Notes: a model not told the origin generated them from the letters alone. A DNA stretch of 64,000 bases from Novosphingobium pokkalii (GCF_014652855.1 NZ_BMZP01000003.1:290849-354848), one strand, 5' to 3'. Counted from the first letter of the stretch, positions 29,239 to 38,415 are shown. A program made the numbers and translations.

Positions 29239-32016
29239 ATGACCCAGCGCATGCTGATCGATGCGCGCCACCAGGAAGAAACCCGGGTGGCTGTGCTCAA
29301 GGGCAACCGTATTGAAGAATTCGACTTTGAATCTGCCGATCACAAGCAGATCAAGGGCAATATCTACCTCGCCAAGGTCACCCGCGTAGAGCCGTCGCTC
29401 CAGGCGGCTTTCGTGGATTTCGGTGGCAACCGCCACGGCTTCCTGGCGTTCAGCGAAATCCACCCGGATTACTACCAGATTCCCAAGGAAGATCGCGAAG
29501 CGCTGCTGGCCGAAGAGGCTGCGCACGCCGAGGAAGAAGCCGCCCTGCGCGCCGCCGAAGACGGTGACGACGAGGATTACGAAGGCGGCGCCGACTACGA
29601 AGGCGGCTACGACGACGCCGAAGGCGTGACCGAGGTGGACACCTCGGAAAAGGACCAGGTCGCCACGATCGAGGGCGGCGTGGTCGAAAACGGTTTCGAC
29701 CATGACGCCGAAGAGGGCGAGGAAGCCCAGGGCGAAGGCGGCCGTCGCCAGCGCCGTCCGCGCCGCCAGGGCCGTGGCCAGAGCAAGGAAGCCGAAGAAC
29801 TGCGCGCTAAGCGCATGGCCCTGCGCCGCCGCTACAAGATCCAGGACGTGATCCAGCGCCGCCAGGTGCTGCTGGTCCAGGTCGTCAAGGAAGAACGCGG
29901 CAACAAGGGCGCGGCGCTCACCACCTATCTCAGCCTGGCCGGCCGCTATTGCGTGCTCATGCCCAATTCCAGCCATGGCGGCGGTATCAGCCGCAAGATC
30001 AGCTCGGCCTCCGACCGCAAGCGGCTGAAGCAGATCATCGCCGAAATGGAACTGCCCCGCTCGATGAGCTGCATCGTCCGCACTGCGGGCCTCCAGCGCA
30101 CCAAGCCGGAAATCAAGCGCGACTTCGACTATCTCGCTCGCCTGTGGGACGAGATCCGCGAAAGCACGATGCGCTCGTCCGCCCCGGCGCTGATCCATTC
30201 CGACAGCGACCTGATCAAGCGCGCGATCCGCGACATCTACAACCGCGATATCGAGGAAGTGGTCGTCGAAGGCGAAGCGGGCTATCGCGCCGCCAAGGAC
30301 TTCATGAAGCTGCTGATGCCCAGCCACGCCAAGCGGGTGCGCCAGTATGCCGATCCGGTCCCGCTGTTCCAGCGCTATGGCGCCGAAGACCAGCTTTCGG
30401 CGATGTATGATCCCGTGGTGCAGCTCAAGTCGGGCGGCTACCTGGTGATCAACCCGACCGAAGCGCTGGTTTCGATCGACATCAACTCGGGCCGCTCCAC
30501 CAAGGAGCACGGCATCGAGCAGACCGCCGTGGCCACCAATCTGGAAGCCGCGCGCGAAATCGCCCGCCAGTTGCGCCTGCGCGACATGGCCGGCCTCGTC
30601 GTGATCGACTTCATCGACATGGAATACGGATCGAACATCCGCAAGGTCGAGAAGGCGATGAAGGACGCGCTCAAGGACGACCGCGCGCGCATCCAGGTCG
30701 GCCGCATTTCCGGCTTCGGCCTGATGGAAATGAGCCGCCAGCGCCTGCGCACCGGCGTACTGGAAGCCACCACCCGCGCCTGCCCGCACTGCGATGGTTC
30801 GGGCCTGGTCCGCACCGCATCGTCCGCCGGCCTCTCCGCGCTGCGCATGATCGAGGACGAAGCCGCCAAGGGCAAGGGCAGCGTCATCACGCTCTATGCC
30901 AGCCAGGAAGCGGCGATCTACGTGCTCAATGCCAAGCGCGCCGATCTCGCCGAGATCGAGATGCGCTATGGCGTGAACGTGGAAGTGATCCCCGAAGGCG
31001 AAAACGAAGGCGCCAAGATGCGCGTCGCCTCCCGCGGGCCCAAGCCGGAATTCGTGCCCCGCTTCGAACCCATCGTCGAGCCTGAAGAAGACGATGTGAT
31101 CGAGGACACCTACGACGAAGAAGAAGAAATCGTCGAGGAACGCCGCGAGCGCGAGGAAAGCCGCGAAGGCCGCAGCGAGGGCGACGGCAATGGCCGCCGC
31201 AAGCGCCGCAAGCGTCGTCGTGGCCGCAACCGCGACCGTCGCGACGAAAACGGCAACAGCGAAGCTGGTGACGAGTTCGACACCGACGATGGCGAAGGTC
31301 ATGACGCCGAAGGCAGTGCCGACGAGGCCGCCGAAGCCGACGCTGCCGACGAAGAAGCGACCGTGGACGGCCAGGCCGATGCCGACGACGATCGTGGCCC
31401 GCGCAAGCGCCGCCGCCGCAACCGCCGCCGTCGCGGTGGCCAGCGCGACGATGTCGCAGAGGGTCAGGCCGAAGATGGCGAAGCGCAAGCGGTGAGCGAG
31501 GACGCCCCCGCTCCGGCAGAAGCGATCGAAGCGCCCGTCGCTGCGTCAGAGCCGGCACCGGTGGTCGAAGCTCCGGTGGAAGCGGCCCCGGCCGCCGAAG
31601 AGGTTGCTCCGGCAAAGCCCAAGCGCGTCCGCAAGAAGAAGGTGGTCGAAGCGCCGGCAGAAGCGCCCGCTGCTGAAGCAGAGGTTGCTGCGCCCGAAGC
31701 GCCGGTCGAAGACGCCGCTCCGGCCAAGCCCAAGCGCGTGCGCAAGAAGAAGGTGGTCGAGGCTCCGGCCGAAGCCGCCGTCGCCGCGCCCGCGCCGGAA
31801 GCGCCGGTCGAAGAGGCCGCTCCGGCCAAGCCCAAGCGCGTCCGCAAGAAGAAGGTGGTCGAAGCGCCGGCAGAAGCCGCGCTTGCACCGGAAGCCCCGG
31901 TTGCGGAAGCAGCCCCTGCTCCGGCCCCCGCTGATGCCGGCGAAGACGCCGCCGCAGAGGGTGACGACAACACGGCCCCGCGTCGTGGCTGGTGGCAGCG
32001 CACGTTTGGTGCCTGA
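29239..32016 (+). CDS. rne: Ribonuclease E/G family endoribonuclease
   Basis: Main mRNA-decay and rRNA-processing endonuclease, likely scaffold of the degradosome. The 925-residue protein has an N-terminal S1 domain split by an acidic/basic insertion (about residues 95-190), a common alphaproteobacterial trait. The DNase I-like catalytic region contains LVSIDINSGRST and LRDMAGLVVIDFIDM. The zinc-link CPHC is at residues 515-518. The C-terminal third is disordered, with Arg-rich tracts (RRKRRKRRRGR) and three copies of a unit built on APAKPKRVRKKKVVEAP starting at residues 790, 827 and 861. The ATG at 29239 has GGAG eight bases upstream. Confidence 0.95.
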   Translation: MTQRMLIDARHQEETRVAVLKGNRIEEFDFESADHKQIKGNIYLAKVTRVEPSLQAAFVDFGGNRHGFLAFSEIHPDYYQIPKEDREALLAEEAAHAEEEAALRAAEDGDDEDYEGGADYEGGYDDAEGVTEVDTSEKDQVATIEGGVVENGFDHDAEEGEEAQGEGGRRQRRPRRQGRGQSKEAEELRAKRMALRRRYKIQDVIQRRQVLLVQVVKEERGNKGAALTTYLSLAGRYCVLMPNSSHGGGISRKISSASDRKRLKQIIAEMELPRSMSCIVRTAGLQRTKPEIKRDFDYLARLWDEIRESTMRSSAPALIHSDSDLIKRAIRDIYNRDIEEVVVEGEAGYRAAKDFMKLLMPSHAKRVRQYADPVPLFQRYGAEDQLSAMYDPVVQLKSGGYLVINPTEALVSIDINSGRSTKEHGIEQTAVATNLEAAREIARQLRLRDMAGLVVIDFIDMEYGSNIRKVEKAMKDALKDDRARIQVGRISGFGLMEMSRQRLRTGVLEATTRACPHCDGSGLVRTASSAGLSALRMIEDEAAKGKGSVITLYASQEAAIYVLNAKRADLAEIEMRYGVNVEVIPEGENEGAKMRVASRGPKPEFVPRFEPIVEPEEDDVIEDTYDEEEEIVEERREREESREGRSEGDGNGRRKRRKRRRGRNRDRRDENGNSEAGDEFDTDDGEGHDAEGSADEAAEADAADEEATVDGQADADDDRGPRKRRRRNRRRRGGQRDDVAEGQAEDGEAQAVSEDAPAPAEAIEAPVAASEPAPVVEAPVEAAPAAEEVAPAKPKRVRKKKVVEAPAEAPAAEAEVAAPEAPVEDAAPAKPKRVRKKKVVEAPAEAAVAAPAPEAPVEEAAPAKPKRVRKKKVVEAPAEAALAPEAPVAEAAPAPAPADAGEDAAAEGDDNTAPRRGWWQRTFGA
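31606..31890 (+). repeat. Three in-frame coding repeats in the RNase E tail
   Basis: Units beginning at 31606, 31717 and 31819 each encode Ala-Pro-Ala-Lys-Pro-Lys-Arg-Val-Arg-Lys-Lys-Lys-Val-Val-Glu-Ala-Pro, separated by Ala/Glu/Pro spacers. Spacings of 111 and 102 bp keep the frame. The nucleotide copies are nearly identical, which suggests recent duplication or slippage. Confidence 0.9.
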
Positions 32017-32041
32017 CAACCGGCCTCGCGAGGCCTGACAA

Positions 32042-32076
32042 AAAGACCCGCCATCGTCCTGCGATGGCGGGTCTTT
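32042..32076 (+). terminator. Rho-independent terminator after rne
   Basis: Perfect 15-bp stem, AAAGACCCGCCATCG with CGATGGCGGGTCTTT, five-base loop, starting 25 bp after the rne stop codon. Confidence 0.92.
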
Positions 32077-32150
32077 CTCGTTTCAACCGCAGTCGCTCGG
32101 TCCTTTACGGCAAAGGCCGACACGGCATCGGCTTTGCCGTGTCCAGACGC

Positions 32151-32179
32151 TTGACTCCATCACGCCAATGACAGATATT
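32151..32179 (+). promoter_or_regulatory. Predicted promoter of the GbsR/MarR-type regulator
   Basis: -35 TTGACT at 32151-32156, 17-bp spacer, -10 GATATT at 32174-32179. The expected start of transcription (about 32185-32187) falls on the ATG at 32186, implying a leaderless mRNA. The -10 box lies inside the operator half-sites. Confidence 0.5.
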
Positions 32180-32196
32180 TCTGTCATGACAGAAAT
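32169..32196. promoter_or_regulatory. Operator with three half-sites at the regulator start
   Basis: A perfect 20-bp palindrome, ATTTCTGTCATGACAGAAAT, spans 32177-32196. A further TGACAGA at 32169-32175 pairs with the TCTGTCA at 32180-32186, giving three alternating half-sites. It covers the -10 box and the start codon, consistent with autorepression. A related palindrome lies at 32830. Confidence 0.65.
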
Positions 32197-32767
32197 TGCC
32201 GACAGTCCTGAGTCCCTTCCCCCCTCGGTGGAACAGTTCGTGCTGCGCTGGGGCGACATGGGCACGCAATGGGGTGTCAACCGCTCGGTGGCGCAGATAC
32301 AGGCGCTGCTGTTTCTTTCGGAGCGCCCGCTGACCGCCGAGGATATCGCCGCCAAGCTCGGCATGGCGCGTTCCAATGTCTCGAACAGCCTCAAGGAACT
32401 GCTGGCGTGGAAACTCATCCACCGCGTGCCCGTGCTGGGTGACCGGCGCGATCACTACGAGGCCGAGGCCGACCTGTGGCAGATGGCCACGAAAGTCGCG
32501 CAGGGGCGCAAGGCGCGCGAGATCGACCCGATGGTCGCCGCGATCGGTGCCGCGATGCAGGATATCGACGATCCCCGGATCAGCGCCAAGGTTCGCCAGC
32601 GCCTGGTGACGATGCACGAATTCGTCACCACCGTCGATGGCTGGTACCAGCAGATGCTCCAGGTGCCCCCGGCGCAGATCATGACGCTGATCCGCATGGG
32701 CGCCAAAGTCGTCGGCCTGCTCCGCTTCGTCAGCGGCCGGGGCGGCAGCAAGACCGACCAGACCTGA
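32186..32767 (+). CDS. GbsR/MarR-family transcriptional regulator
   Basis: A 193-residue winged-helix regulator. The HTH lies at about residues 40-75, with LTAEDIAAKLGMARSNVSNSLKELLAWKLIHRV, followed by the wing VLGDRRDHYEAEADLW. The long C-terminal helices probably dimerise. The frame is open from an ATG at 32168, but neither ATG has a ribosome site. The predicted promoter would start transcription at 32186, so I favour a leaderless start there. The next gene, 109 bp downstream, has a matching operator and is the likely target. The signal sensed is unknown. Confidence 0.85.
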   Translation: MTEIADSPESLPPSVEQFVLRWGDMGTQWGVNRSVAQIQALLFLSERPLTAEDIAAKLGMARSNVSNSLKELLAWKLIHRVPVLGDRRDHYEAEADLWQMATKVAQGRKAREIDPMVAAIGAAMQDIDDPRISAKVRQRLVTMHEFVTTVDGWYQQMLQVPPAQIMTLIRMGAKVVGLLRFVSGRGGSKTDQT

Positions 32768-32780
32768 CCATCCTTCCCGG

Positions 32781-32814
32781 CCCTGGACCAAGGCGGCGGA
32801 GCCTTGGTCCAGGG
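32781..32814 (+). other. Perfect 14-bp-arm hairpin between regulator and SRPBCC gene
   Basis: Arms CCCTGGACCAAGGC and GCCTTGGTCCAGGG with a 6-base loop. There is no T-tract, so it may be a factor-dependent terminator, an mRNA stabiliser or an attenuator rather than an intrinsic terminator. Confidence 0.7.
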
Positions 32815-32829
32815 TTCGCAGCAAAACCA

Positions 32830-32849
32830 ATTTCTGTCGTTTCAGAAAT
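32830..32849. promoter_or_regulatory. Second operator, upstream of the SRPBCC gene
   Basis: ATTTCTGTCGTTTCAGAAAT, with arms ATTTCTG and CAGAAAT, matches the palindrome at 32177-32196 in 17 of 20 positions. It lies 28 bp before the SRPBCC start codon, suggesting control by the adjacent regulator. Confidence 0.6.
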
Positions 32850-32876
32850 GCCTGAATTTACGAAAGGTCCCAAACC

Positions 32877-33881
32877 ATGGCCCGCTACCCGGAAGACGAT
32901 CCCGCCCCGCCCCCCGCGCTCAAGGGCCGGATCGTGGCCGGCTTTTCGCTGGCCCTGGTCATCGCATTGAGCGTCTATCTGCTGATGAGCGCCAGCCGCG
33001 CGGGCAACGAAGCCTTTGCCAGCCTGTGGTTCCTGGCCGTGCTCCCGGCCTATCTCTGTGCACTGATCTGCTATGTCGGTGATCCAGCGGGCACGCGGTC
33101 GTCCAATTTCTATCTCAGCGTGCCGCCGATTCTCGTCGGCCTGGTGATCATCGGCTCGGCCGCGTTTCTGGGGGAAGGCATCATCTGCCTGGTCATGTTG
33201 TCCCCGATCTGGCTGATCTGCGGGCTGATCGGCGCGTTCACCGTGCGCCGCATGCGCCGGCGGCGCAATGATGCGGCCCGCTTCCATGCCTCCCTGCTGT
33301 TCCTCCCCCTGTTTGCCGGCTCGATCGAAAGCCAGATGCCGGTGCCGCATGAGACGGTGACGCTGACCCGCTCGGTGATCGTCCACGCCAGCCCGTCGGA
33401 AATCTGGCCCTATGCCGTCAGCAATGCCCATATCGGCAACAATGAAGGCCGCTGGACCTTCTCGCAAAGCGTGCTGGGCCTGCCCCGCCCCCGCGCCACA
33501 GTGCTCGATCGCCCCGGCGTCGGCGGTGAGCGGACCGCCTATTGGAGCGAAGGCATCGATTTCCAGGAGCGCGTCACCGATTGGCAGACGGGCCGGCGCC
33601 TGGCCTGGCGCTTTGCCTTCACCAACAGCACCTTGCAGCATCATACCGACGAACACATCGCGCCTGATGGACCGCTGCTCAAGATCGACACCGGCGACTA
33701 TCGCCTCACCCCGCTGCCCGATGGCACCACGCGGCTGACCTTGCGTACCAACTACGTGGCGATGACGCACGTGAACTTCTACGCCCGCTGGTGGGGCGAA
33801 CTGCTGCTCGGCGATATCCAGGACAACGTTCTGGCCGTGGTCAAGCAGCGGGCCGAAGCCCGCCACGCCACGGCCGGATGA
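32877..33881 (+). CDS. Membrane protein with C-terminal SRPBCC (START-like) domain
   Basis: A 334-residue protein with about four transmembrane helices in the first 125 residues, a basic cytoplasmic stretch (RRMRRRRND) and then a hydrophobic segment. A C-terminal SRPBCC lipid- or ligand-binding domain follows (about 160-330), recognisable by VTLTRSVIVHASPSEIWPY and the final helix WGELLLGDIQDNVLAVVKQRA. A membrane-anchored SRPBCC domain suggests handling of a hydrophobic ligand, but the function is unknown. Expression is probably controlled by the upstream regulator. It converges on the S9 peptidase gene with a 6-bp gap. Confidence 0.75.
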   Translation: MARYPEDDPAPPPALKGRIVAGFSLALVIALSVYLLMSASRAGNEAFASLWFLAVLPAYLCALICYVGDPAGTRSSNFYLSVPPILVGLVIIGSAAFLGEGIICLVMLSPIWLICGLIGAFTVRRMRRRRNDAARFHASLLFLPLFAGSIESQMPVPHETVTLTRSVIVHASPSEIWPYAVSNAHIGNNEGRWTFSQSVLGLPRPRATVLDRPGVGGERTAYWSEGIDFQERVTDWQTGRRLAWRFAFTNSTLQHHTDEHIAPDGPLLKIDTGDYRLTPLPDGTTRLTLRTNYVAMTHVNFYARWWGELLLGDIQDNVLAVVKQRAEARHATAG

Positions 33882-33887
33882 CCGCTG

Positions 33888-35948
33888 TCACGACGGGTTG
33901 TACTTGGCCAACCAGGCGCCGATCGCATCAAGCATCGCCTTGCGGTCTTCCAGGCGGGTGAAATAGTGGTCCGCCTTGGGCAGACTGACATAGTCCACCG
34001 TCTTGCCCGCCGCGCGCATCCGGCTGGCCATGGCATCGGACTGCCCCACCGCCACGGTCACATCCTTGCGACCATGGATCAAAAGGAGCGGCGCGGTGAT
34101 CCGGTCCACCGCGTTGAGCGGGGAGACAGCGGCGAAATCGGGCGTCATTTCCTTCCAGTCATCGGAAAACTTCCCTTGCATGTAGAAGCCGCCGAAATCG
34201 TTCACTTCGCGCCGCAAGCTGGCCACGCCGGAAATCGAGACGCCGCACCGATAGAGCCCCGGATCCTTGGCCAGCCCCCACATCGTGGCATAGCCGCCAT
34301 ACGACGCGCCCACGATGCAGGCGCGCTTGGGATCGGCCAAGCCTTGCGCGGCGGCCCAGGCCAGGCCGTCGGAAATATCGTCCTGCATGGCCAGGCCCAT
34401 CTGCCCCTCGCCCTTGCGGCGGAATGCGGTGCCATAGCCGGTTGAACCGCGGAAATTGGGTTGGATCACCAGATAGCCGCGGCTGGCGATGTACTGCGCC
34501 AGATAGTCCCAGCTTGCCACGTCCTGCGCCCAGGGGCCGCCGTGCGGCAGCATCACCACGGGTAGGTCGTGTGCCTCGCGCCCCTTTGGCACGGTCATCA
34601 CCGCTTCGATCTCCAGGCCGTCGCGCGCCTTGTAACGCACGATCTTTACCGGCGAGACCGGCACCTGCTTGAGCTGGTCGTTGAACACCGCGATGCGCTG
34701 CATCGTGCCATTGGCCACGCTGAAGTAATAGAGCGCCCCCGGGCTATCCGGCCGTGCCAGCGTCACCAGCATCGCGCTGCGATCCGCGCTCAGGCTGGAA
34801 ATCTCCACCGTCACCCCCTGCTTGGCGACGGACTTGTCGAACGCGGCCTGGATTTCCGCCATTTCGGGATCGAGCCAGTGTACGCGGCTGGGCGCATCGC
34901 TGGTCGCCACGCCCAGCACCGCTGAGCGATCCTGCGACATAACCACGTGGTCGATTTCCGTCCCGGCCGGCGCCTCGAACAGCATGCGGCCGGTCTGCTG
35001 CGTCAGCATGTTCACTTCGAAGAGCTGGTCGCGCCCTTCGTCGCTGGTGAACGTGGCAATGGCGTTGTCGGTGCCAGGCTCGAACAGCAGAGGGTCCAGC
35101 AGCGCTTCGTGCGCCTTGCTGTTGGCCTTGTCGATGGTGCGCAGCGGCTGGTCCGGGTCCGCCCCGCGATAGACCAGTTGCGCCAGGCGGCCGGACTTGG
35201 TGTAGGACACGCCGCTGCGCACCACGCCGTTGCCATCGGCCTGCCAGTCCATCACGCCATCACGCGCGCTTTGCACTTCCCGCCCGCGTCCGGTCGCCAG
35301 GTTGATCCGGTGCACGGTGGGAAAGAAGCCTTCGTCAAGGTACATCGAATGCTGTGCGGAAACGAGGATTTCCGGCGCGCCGTCGCGGGCCGTCCACAGC
35401 ACGTCAGAGGCGTTCTGCCCCCCCAGGTTCCACAGGATGCGCGTGACTTTGCCGGTCGCCCGCTCGATCGCAATCAGCCGCGTGACATAGCCGCGATCGC
35501 CCTGGCCCAGCGGCACCAGCGCGCGCAGCTTGACCAGCACATAGTCGTTGCCAACCCAGTGCACCCAGTCCGCTTCGGTCTGGTCCGGCACGGCGAGTTG
35601 CACCGGCTTTTCCGTGGTGTCGAACAGGTTGCGGATGCCGATCACCTGGGTGCCACCGATCCCGAACTTGCCCGCGATGCGGGTGCCATCGGGCGAGAGT
35701 GCGCCATCGGCAAAGAACGGAATCTGGGCAAAGGCATCCGAGCCCGGCAAGGCCGCGGGAACGCCCGGCTGCCCCATGGCCGCCTGTCCGCCTGCCCCGT
35801 TCGTCGCTCCATTCTGCGCGCCGGCCGTCGCGGGCGCCGCCGATTGCCCCAGAGCCGGAGAGACAGCCATCATTCCCGCCATGGCGCAGGCGGCAGCCCG
35901 CAGCCAGCCCTGCCCGCGCCCCGACGCGCTTCCACCGCGGTTCTTCAT
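33888..35948 (-). CDS. Exported S9 family peptidase (prolyl oligopeptidase type)
   Basis: Serine peptidase of 686 residues with a signal peptide ([14 protein letters not shown]), so periplasmic or outer-envelope. An N-terminal beta-propeller-like half is followed by an alpha/beta hydrolase domain. Catalytic residues are the Ser in [12 protein letters not shown] (about residue 550), the Asp in [10 protein letters not shown] and the His in PKADHYFTR near the C-terminus. The ATG at 35948 follows GGGGGCGAA. Likely substrates are short peptides, as in dipeptidyl- or acylaminoacyl-peptidases. Confidence 0.9.
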   Translation of the reverse strand: MKNRGGSASGRGQGWLRAAACAMAGMMAVSPALGQSAAPATAGAQNGATNGAGGQAAMGQPGVPAALPGSDAFAQIPFFADGALSPDGTRIAGKFGIGGTQVIGIRNLFDTTEKPVQLAVPDQTEADWVHWVGNDYVLVKLRALVPLGQGDRGYVTRLIAIERATGKVTRILWNLGGQNASDVLWTARDGAPEILVSAQHSMYLDEGFFPTVHRINLATGRGREVQSARDGVMDWQADGNGVVRSGVSYTKSGRLAQLVYRGADPDQPLRTIDKANSKAHEALLDPLLFEPGTDNAIATFTSDEGRDQLFEVNMLTQQTGRMLFEAPAGTEIDHVVMSQDRSAVLGVATSDAPSRVHWLDPEMAEIQAAFDKSVAKQGVTVEISSLSADRSAMLVTLARPDSPGALYYFSVANGTMQRIAVFNDQLKQVPVSPVKIVRYKARDGLEIEAVMTVPKGREAHDLPVVMLPHGGPWAQDVASWDYLAQYIASRGYLVIQPNFRGSTGYGTAFRRKGEGQMGLAMQDDISDGLAWAAAQGLADPKRACIVGASYGGYATMWGLAKDPGLYRCGVSISGVASLRREVNDFGGFYMQGKFSDDWKEMTPDFAAVSPLNAVDRITAPLLLIHGRKDVTVAVGQSDAMASRMRAAGKTVDYVSLPKADHYFTRLEDRKAMLDAIGAWLAKYNPS

Positions 35949-36255
35949 TTCGCCCCCGTATCCAAACGATATCAATGTATTGCATACTGCGCGCAACAGT
36001 CCATCCCGCGTTGCGCGAAATACCACCACGGTGGATCGGATTGATCGGGAACGGCGTGATCAAAAACGCCACCTTCGCAGGGGCAGCAGGCTTGACCGCC
36101 CAGCCCATGTCCGTGCGGATGCTGGCAATAGCGCCTATACCATGGGGCAGACATGGCACTCTCCGCTTGCCCCATGCTGCGTTTGCGCTAAGGACGACTC
36201 GTTGAAGCCGACCTGGCCTTGCCGGCCAGCGGCCAGTGCAGCAGGACCCGGTTTT
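35949..36255. other. Divergent intergenic region between S9 peptidase and sdhB
   Basis: A 307-bp region with no convincing gene. It holds an inverted repeat, CGCGCAAC and GTTGCGCG separated by 12 bases (near 35990-36017), and a small CCACCACGGTGG near-palindrome just after it. These could be operators for either gene; no clear promoter hexamers are visible. Confidence 0.4.
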
Positions 36256-37038
36256 ATGGCGACTTTCACGCTCCCCAAGAACTCCACGATCACCGGCAAG
36301 GCGCGCCATCACGCCGCCGCCACCAACGGCAAGATCAAGAAGTTCAAGGTCTATCGCTATGATCCCGACAGCGGCGAAAACCCGCGCTACGACACGTTCG
36401 AGATCGATCTCGAACAGTGCGGCCCGATGGTGCTCGACGCACTGATCAAGATGAAGGGTGAGCAGGACCCGACGCTGACTTTCCGCCGGTCGTGCCGTGA
36501 AGGCATCTGCGGCTCGTGCGCGATGAACATCAATGGCCGCAATGGCCTCGCCTGCACCACCGCGATCGAGGATCTCAAGGGCGAGATCCGCATCACCCCG
36601 CTGCCGCACATGGAAGTGATCAAGGATCTCGTTCCCGATTTCACCCACTTCTATGCGCAGTATGCCTCGATCCGCCCCTGGTTGCAGACCGTCTCGCCCA
36701 CCCCTTCGGGCAAGGAACGCCTGCAAAGCCCGGAACAGCGTGAAAAGCTCGATGGTCTCTACGAGTGCATCCTCTGCGCCTGCTGCTCGACCTCGTGCCC
36801 CAGCTACTGGTGGAATTCCGACAAGTTCCTGGGCCCGGCGATCCTGCTCCAGGCCTATCGCTGGCTGGCCGACAGCCGCGACGAAATGACCGGTGAGCGT
36901 CTCGACGAGCTGGAAGATCCCTTCCGCCTCTATCGCTGCCACACCATCATGAACTGCGCCAACGTGTGCCCCAAGGGCCTCTCGCCGGCGCGCGCGATTG
37001 CCGAAATCAAGAAGATGCAGGCCGAACGCGCCATCTGA
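36256..37038 (+). CDS. sdhB: Succinate dehydrogenase iron-sulfur subunit
   Basis: Electron-transfer subunit of respiratory complex II. All three cluster motifs are present in 260 residues: the 2Fe-2S site [22 protein letters not shown], the 4Fe-4S site [12 protein letters not shown], and the final [14 protein letters not shown] shared by the 3Fe-4S and 4Fe-4S clusters. The quinone-site Trp lies in SYWWNSDKF. sdhC, sdhD and sdhA are not adjacent: the gene before it is a divergent peptidase. zapE follows on the same strand 94 bp downstream. Confidence 0.97.
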   Translation: MATFTLPKNSTITGKARHHAAATNGKIKKFKVYRYDPDSGENPRYDTFEIDLEQCGPMVLDALIKMKGEQDPTLTFRRSCREGICGSCAMNINGRNGLACTTAIEDLKGEIRITPLPHMEVIKDLVPDFTHFYAQYASIRPWLQTVSPTPSGKERLQSPEQREKLDGLYECILCACCSTSCPSYWWNSDKFLGPAILLQAYRWLADSRDEMTGERLDELEDPFRLYRCHTIMNCANVCPKGLSPARAIAEIKKMQAERAI

Positions 37039-37132
37039 CGCGCGCGCCCGGCCTCTTTTCGCGTCGTTTCCCGAACGCCGGCCGGCTCCACCCGGCCGGC
37101 GTTTCGCATTTTGCAGGATTGTTTCCCTTCGC

Positions 37133-38251
37133 ATGACCCGCATTACCCAGCGCTATGCGCAGCTCGTCGCCTCGGGCGAGTTGCGCCCCGATCGCGAGCA
37201 GGCCGCCGCCGCCGCGCGGCTCGACCAGTTGCAGCAGGAACTGGAAAACCCGCCGGCCGCGCCCGGCCTGATCGGCCGCCTGTTCGGCTCCAAGGCGCCG
37301 CCAGCGCCGCGCGGGCTGTACATGTGGGGGGGCGTCGGACGCGGCAAGTCGATGCTGATGGACCTGTTCCACGACAATCTGGCCGTCACGGCCAAGCGCC
37401 GCGCCCACTTCCACGCCTTCATGCTCGACGTTCACGCCCGCCTGCGCGAGGCGCGCAAGAGCGAGAGCGGCGATCCGATCGTGCCGGTGGCCGCCAGCAT
37501 CGCGGCGGAATGCCGCGTGCTGTGCTTCGACGAAATGGTCGTCAACAACAGCGCCGATGCCATGATCATGAGCCGCCTGTTCACGGCGCTGATCGTCGAG
37601 CACCAGGTCGTGGTCGTCACCACCAGCAACCGCGCGCCTTACGAGCTTTACAAGAACGGGCTGAACCGCGAGCATTTCCTGCCGTTCATCGCCCTGGTCG
37701 AACAACGGCTCGACGTGCTCGCGCTCAACGGCCCGGTCGATTACCGCCTGGAACGGCTCCAGGGCGTGGGCACCTGGCACGTGCCCAATGGCCCGGCCGC
37801 CACGGAAGCCGTACGCGAAGCATTCTTCCGCATGACCGACTTTGCGCCGGAAGACAGCGAGCACGTGCCGAGCGCGGACCTCGATCTGGGCGGCGGGCGC
37901 AGGCTGCACGTGCCCAAAAGCCTCAAGGGCGTCGGCGTGTTCAGCTTCAAGCGCCTCTGCGCCCAACCGCGCGGCGCCGCAGACTACCTCGCCATCGCGC
38001 ATGCCTACCACACGGTGATCATCGTCGGCATCCCGCGCCTCGGCCCCGAACAGCGCAACGAGGCAGCCCGGTTCGTGACGTTGATCGATGCCTTGTACGA
38101 ACGGAAGGTCAAGCTGATCGCCACGGCCGATGCTGAGCCCGTTAACCTTTACGAATCAGGCGATGGAAGATTCGAATTCGAACGCACAGTCAGCCGCCTG
38201 ATGGAAATGCAGAGCCAAGACTATCTCGCCCTGGGTCATGGCGAAGAGTAG
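37133..38251 (+). CDS. zapE: Cell division protein ZapE (AFG1-like ATPase)
   Basis: P-loop ATPase of the AFG1/ZapE family, 372 residues. In E. coli ZapE acts on the FtsZ ring; the mitochondrial homologue acts in protein turnover. Walker A is GGVGRGKSM (about residues 66-74) and Walker B is VLCFDEM. An arginine-finger region follows in TSNRAPYELYKNGLNREHFLPFI. The ATG at 37133 begins MTRITQRY, matching relatives. It probably shares a transcript with sdhB. Confidence 0.93.
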   Translation: MTRITQRYAQLVASGELRPDREQAAAAARLDQLQQELENPPAAPGLIGRLFGSKAPPAPRGLYMWGGVGRGKSMLMDLFHDNLAVTAKRRAHFHAFMLDVHARLREARKSESGDPIVPVAASIAAECRVLCFDEMVVNNSADAMIMSRLFTALIVEHQVVVVTTSNRAPYELYKNGLNREHFLPFIALVEQRLDVLALNGPVDYRLERLQGVGTWHVPNGPAATEAVREAFFRMTDFAPEDSEHVPSADLDLGGGRRLHVPKSLKGVGVFSFKRLCAQPRGAADYLAIAHAYHTVIIVGIPRLGPEQRNEAARFVTLIDALYERKVKLIATADAEPVNLYESGDGRFEFERTVSRLMEMQSQDYLALGHGEE

Positions 38252-38289
38252 CAACTCGCTTCCGAAAACCGACAGATTCGCAAAACACG

Positions 38290-38318
38290 AAAGCCCGCGA
38301 TTATTCATCGCGGGCTTT
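38290..38318. terminator. Bidirectional terminator between zapE and the micro-ORF unit
   Basis: Perfect 12-bp stem AAAGCCCGCGAT with ATCGCGGGCTTT and a five-base loop. TTTTGCTTTTT follows on the plus strand and a T-rich tract on the minus strand, so it can stop both zapE and the minus-strand unit. Confidence 0.9.
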
Positions 38319-38370
38319 TGCTTTTTATAGCTTTCATCACGCCAACCATCGCAAATAGGCTGGCTGGCAT
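38305..38370 (-). CDS. Micro-ORF 2 (21 residues), unknown
   Basis: Encodes MPASLFAMVGVMKAIKSKSP plus a final Arg: a short hydrophobic start followed by a basic tail, like small membrane-active peptides. GGAG lies six bases before the ATG. It begins 15 bases after the stop of micro-ORF 1 and its own stop falls inside the terminator stem. Translation is not proven; conservation in relatives would be needed. Confidence 0.3.
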   Translation of the reverse strand: MPASLFAMVGVMKAIKSKSPR

Positions 38371-38385
38371 GATTAGCTCCGGCTC

Positions 38386-38415
38386 TTAGTAGCCGAACAG
38401 GATACGAAGCAGCAT
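38386..38415 (-). CDS. Micro-ORF 1 (9 residues), unknown
   Basis: Encodes MLLRILFGY. A near-perfect ribosome site, GGAGG, lies five bases upstream, and a predicted promoter lies just before. It could be a leader peptide or a functional hydrophobic peptide. No family is recognised. Confidence 0.35.
   Translation of the reverse strand: MLLRILFGY

Noticed and set aside
28978..31488. Minus-strand open frame of about 836 codons opposite rne
   Set aside because: Low-complexity Ala/Phe/Val-rich translation is an artefact of the antisense frame of a GC-rich gene; RNase E is certain on the plus strand.
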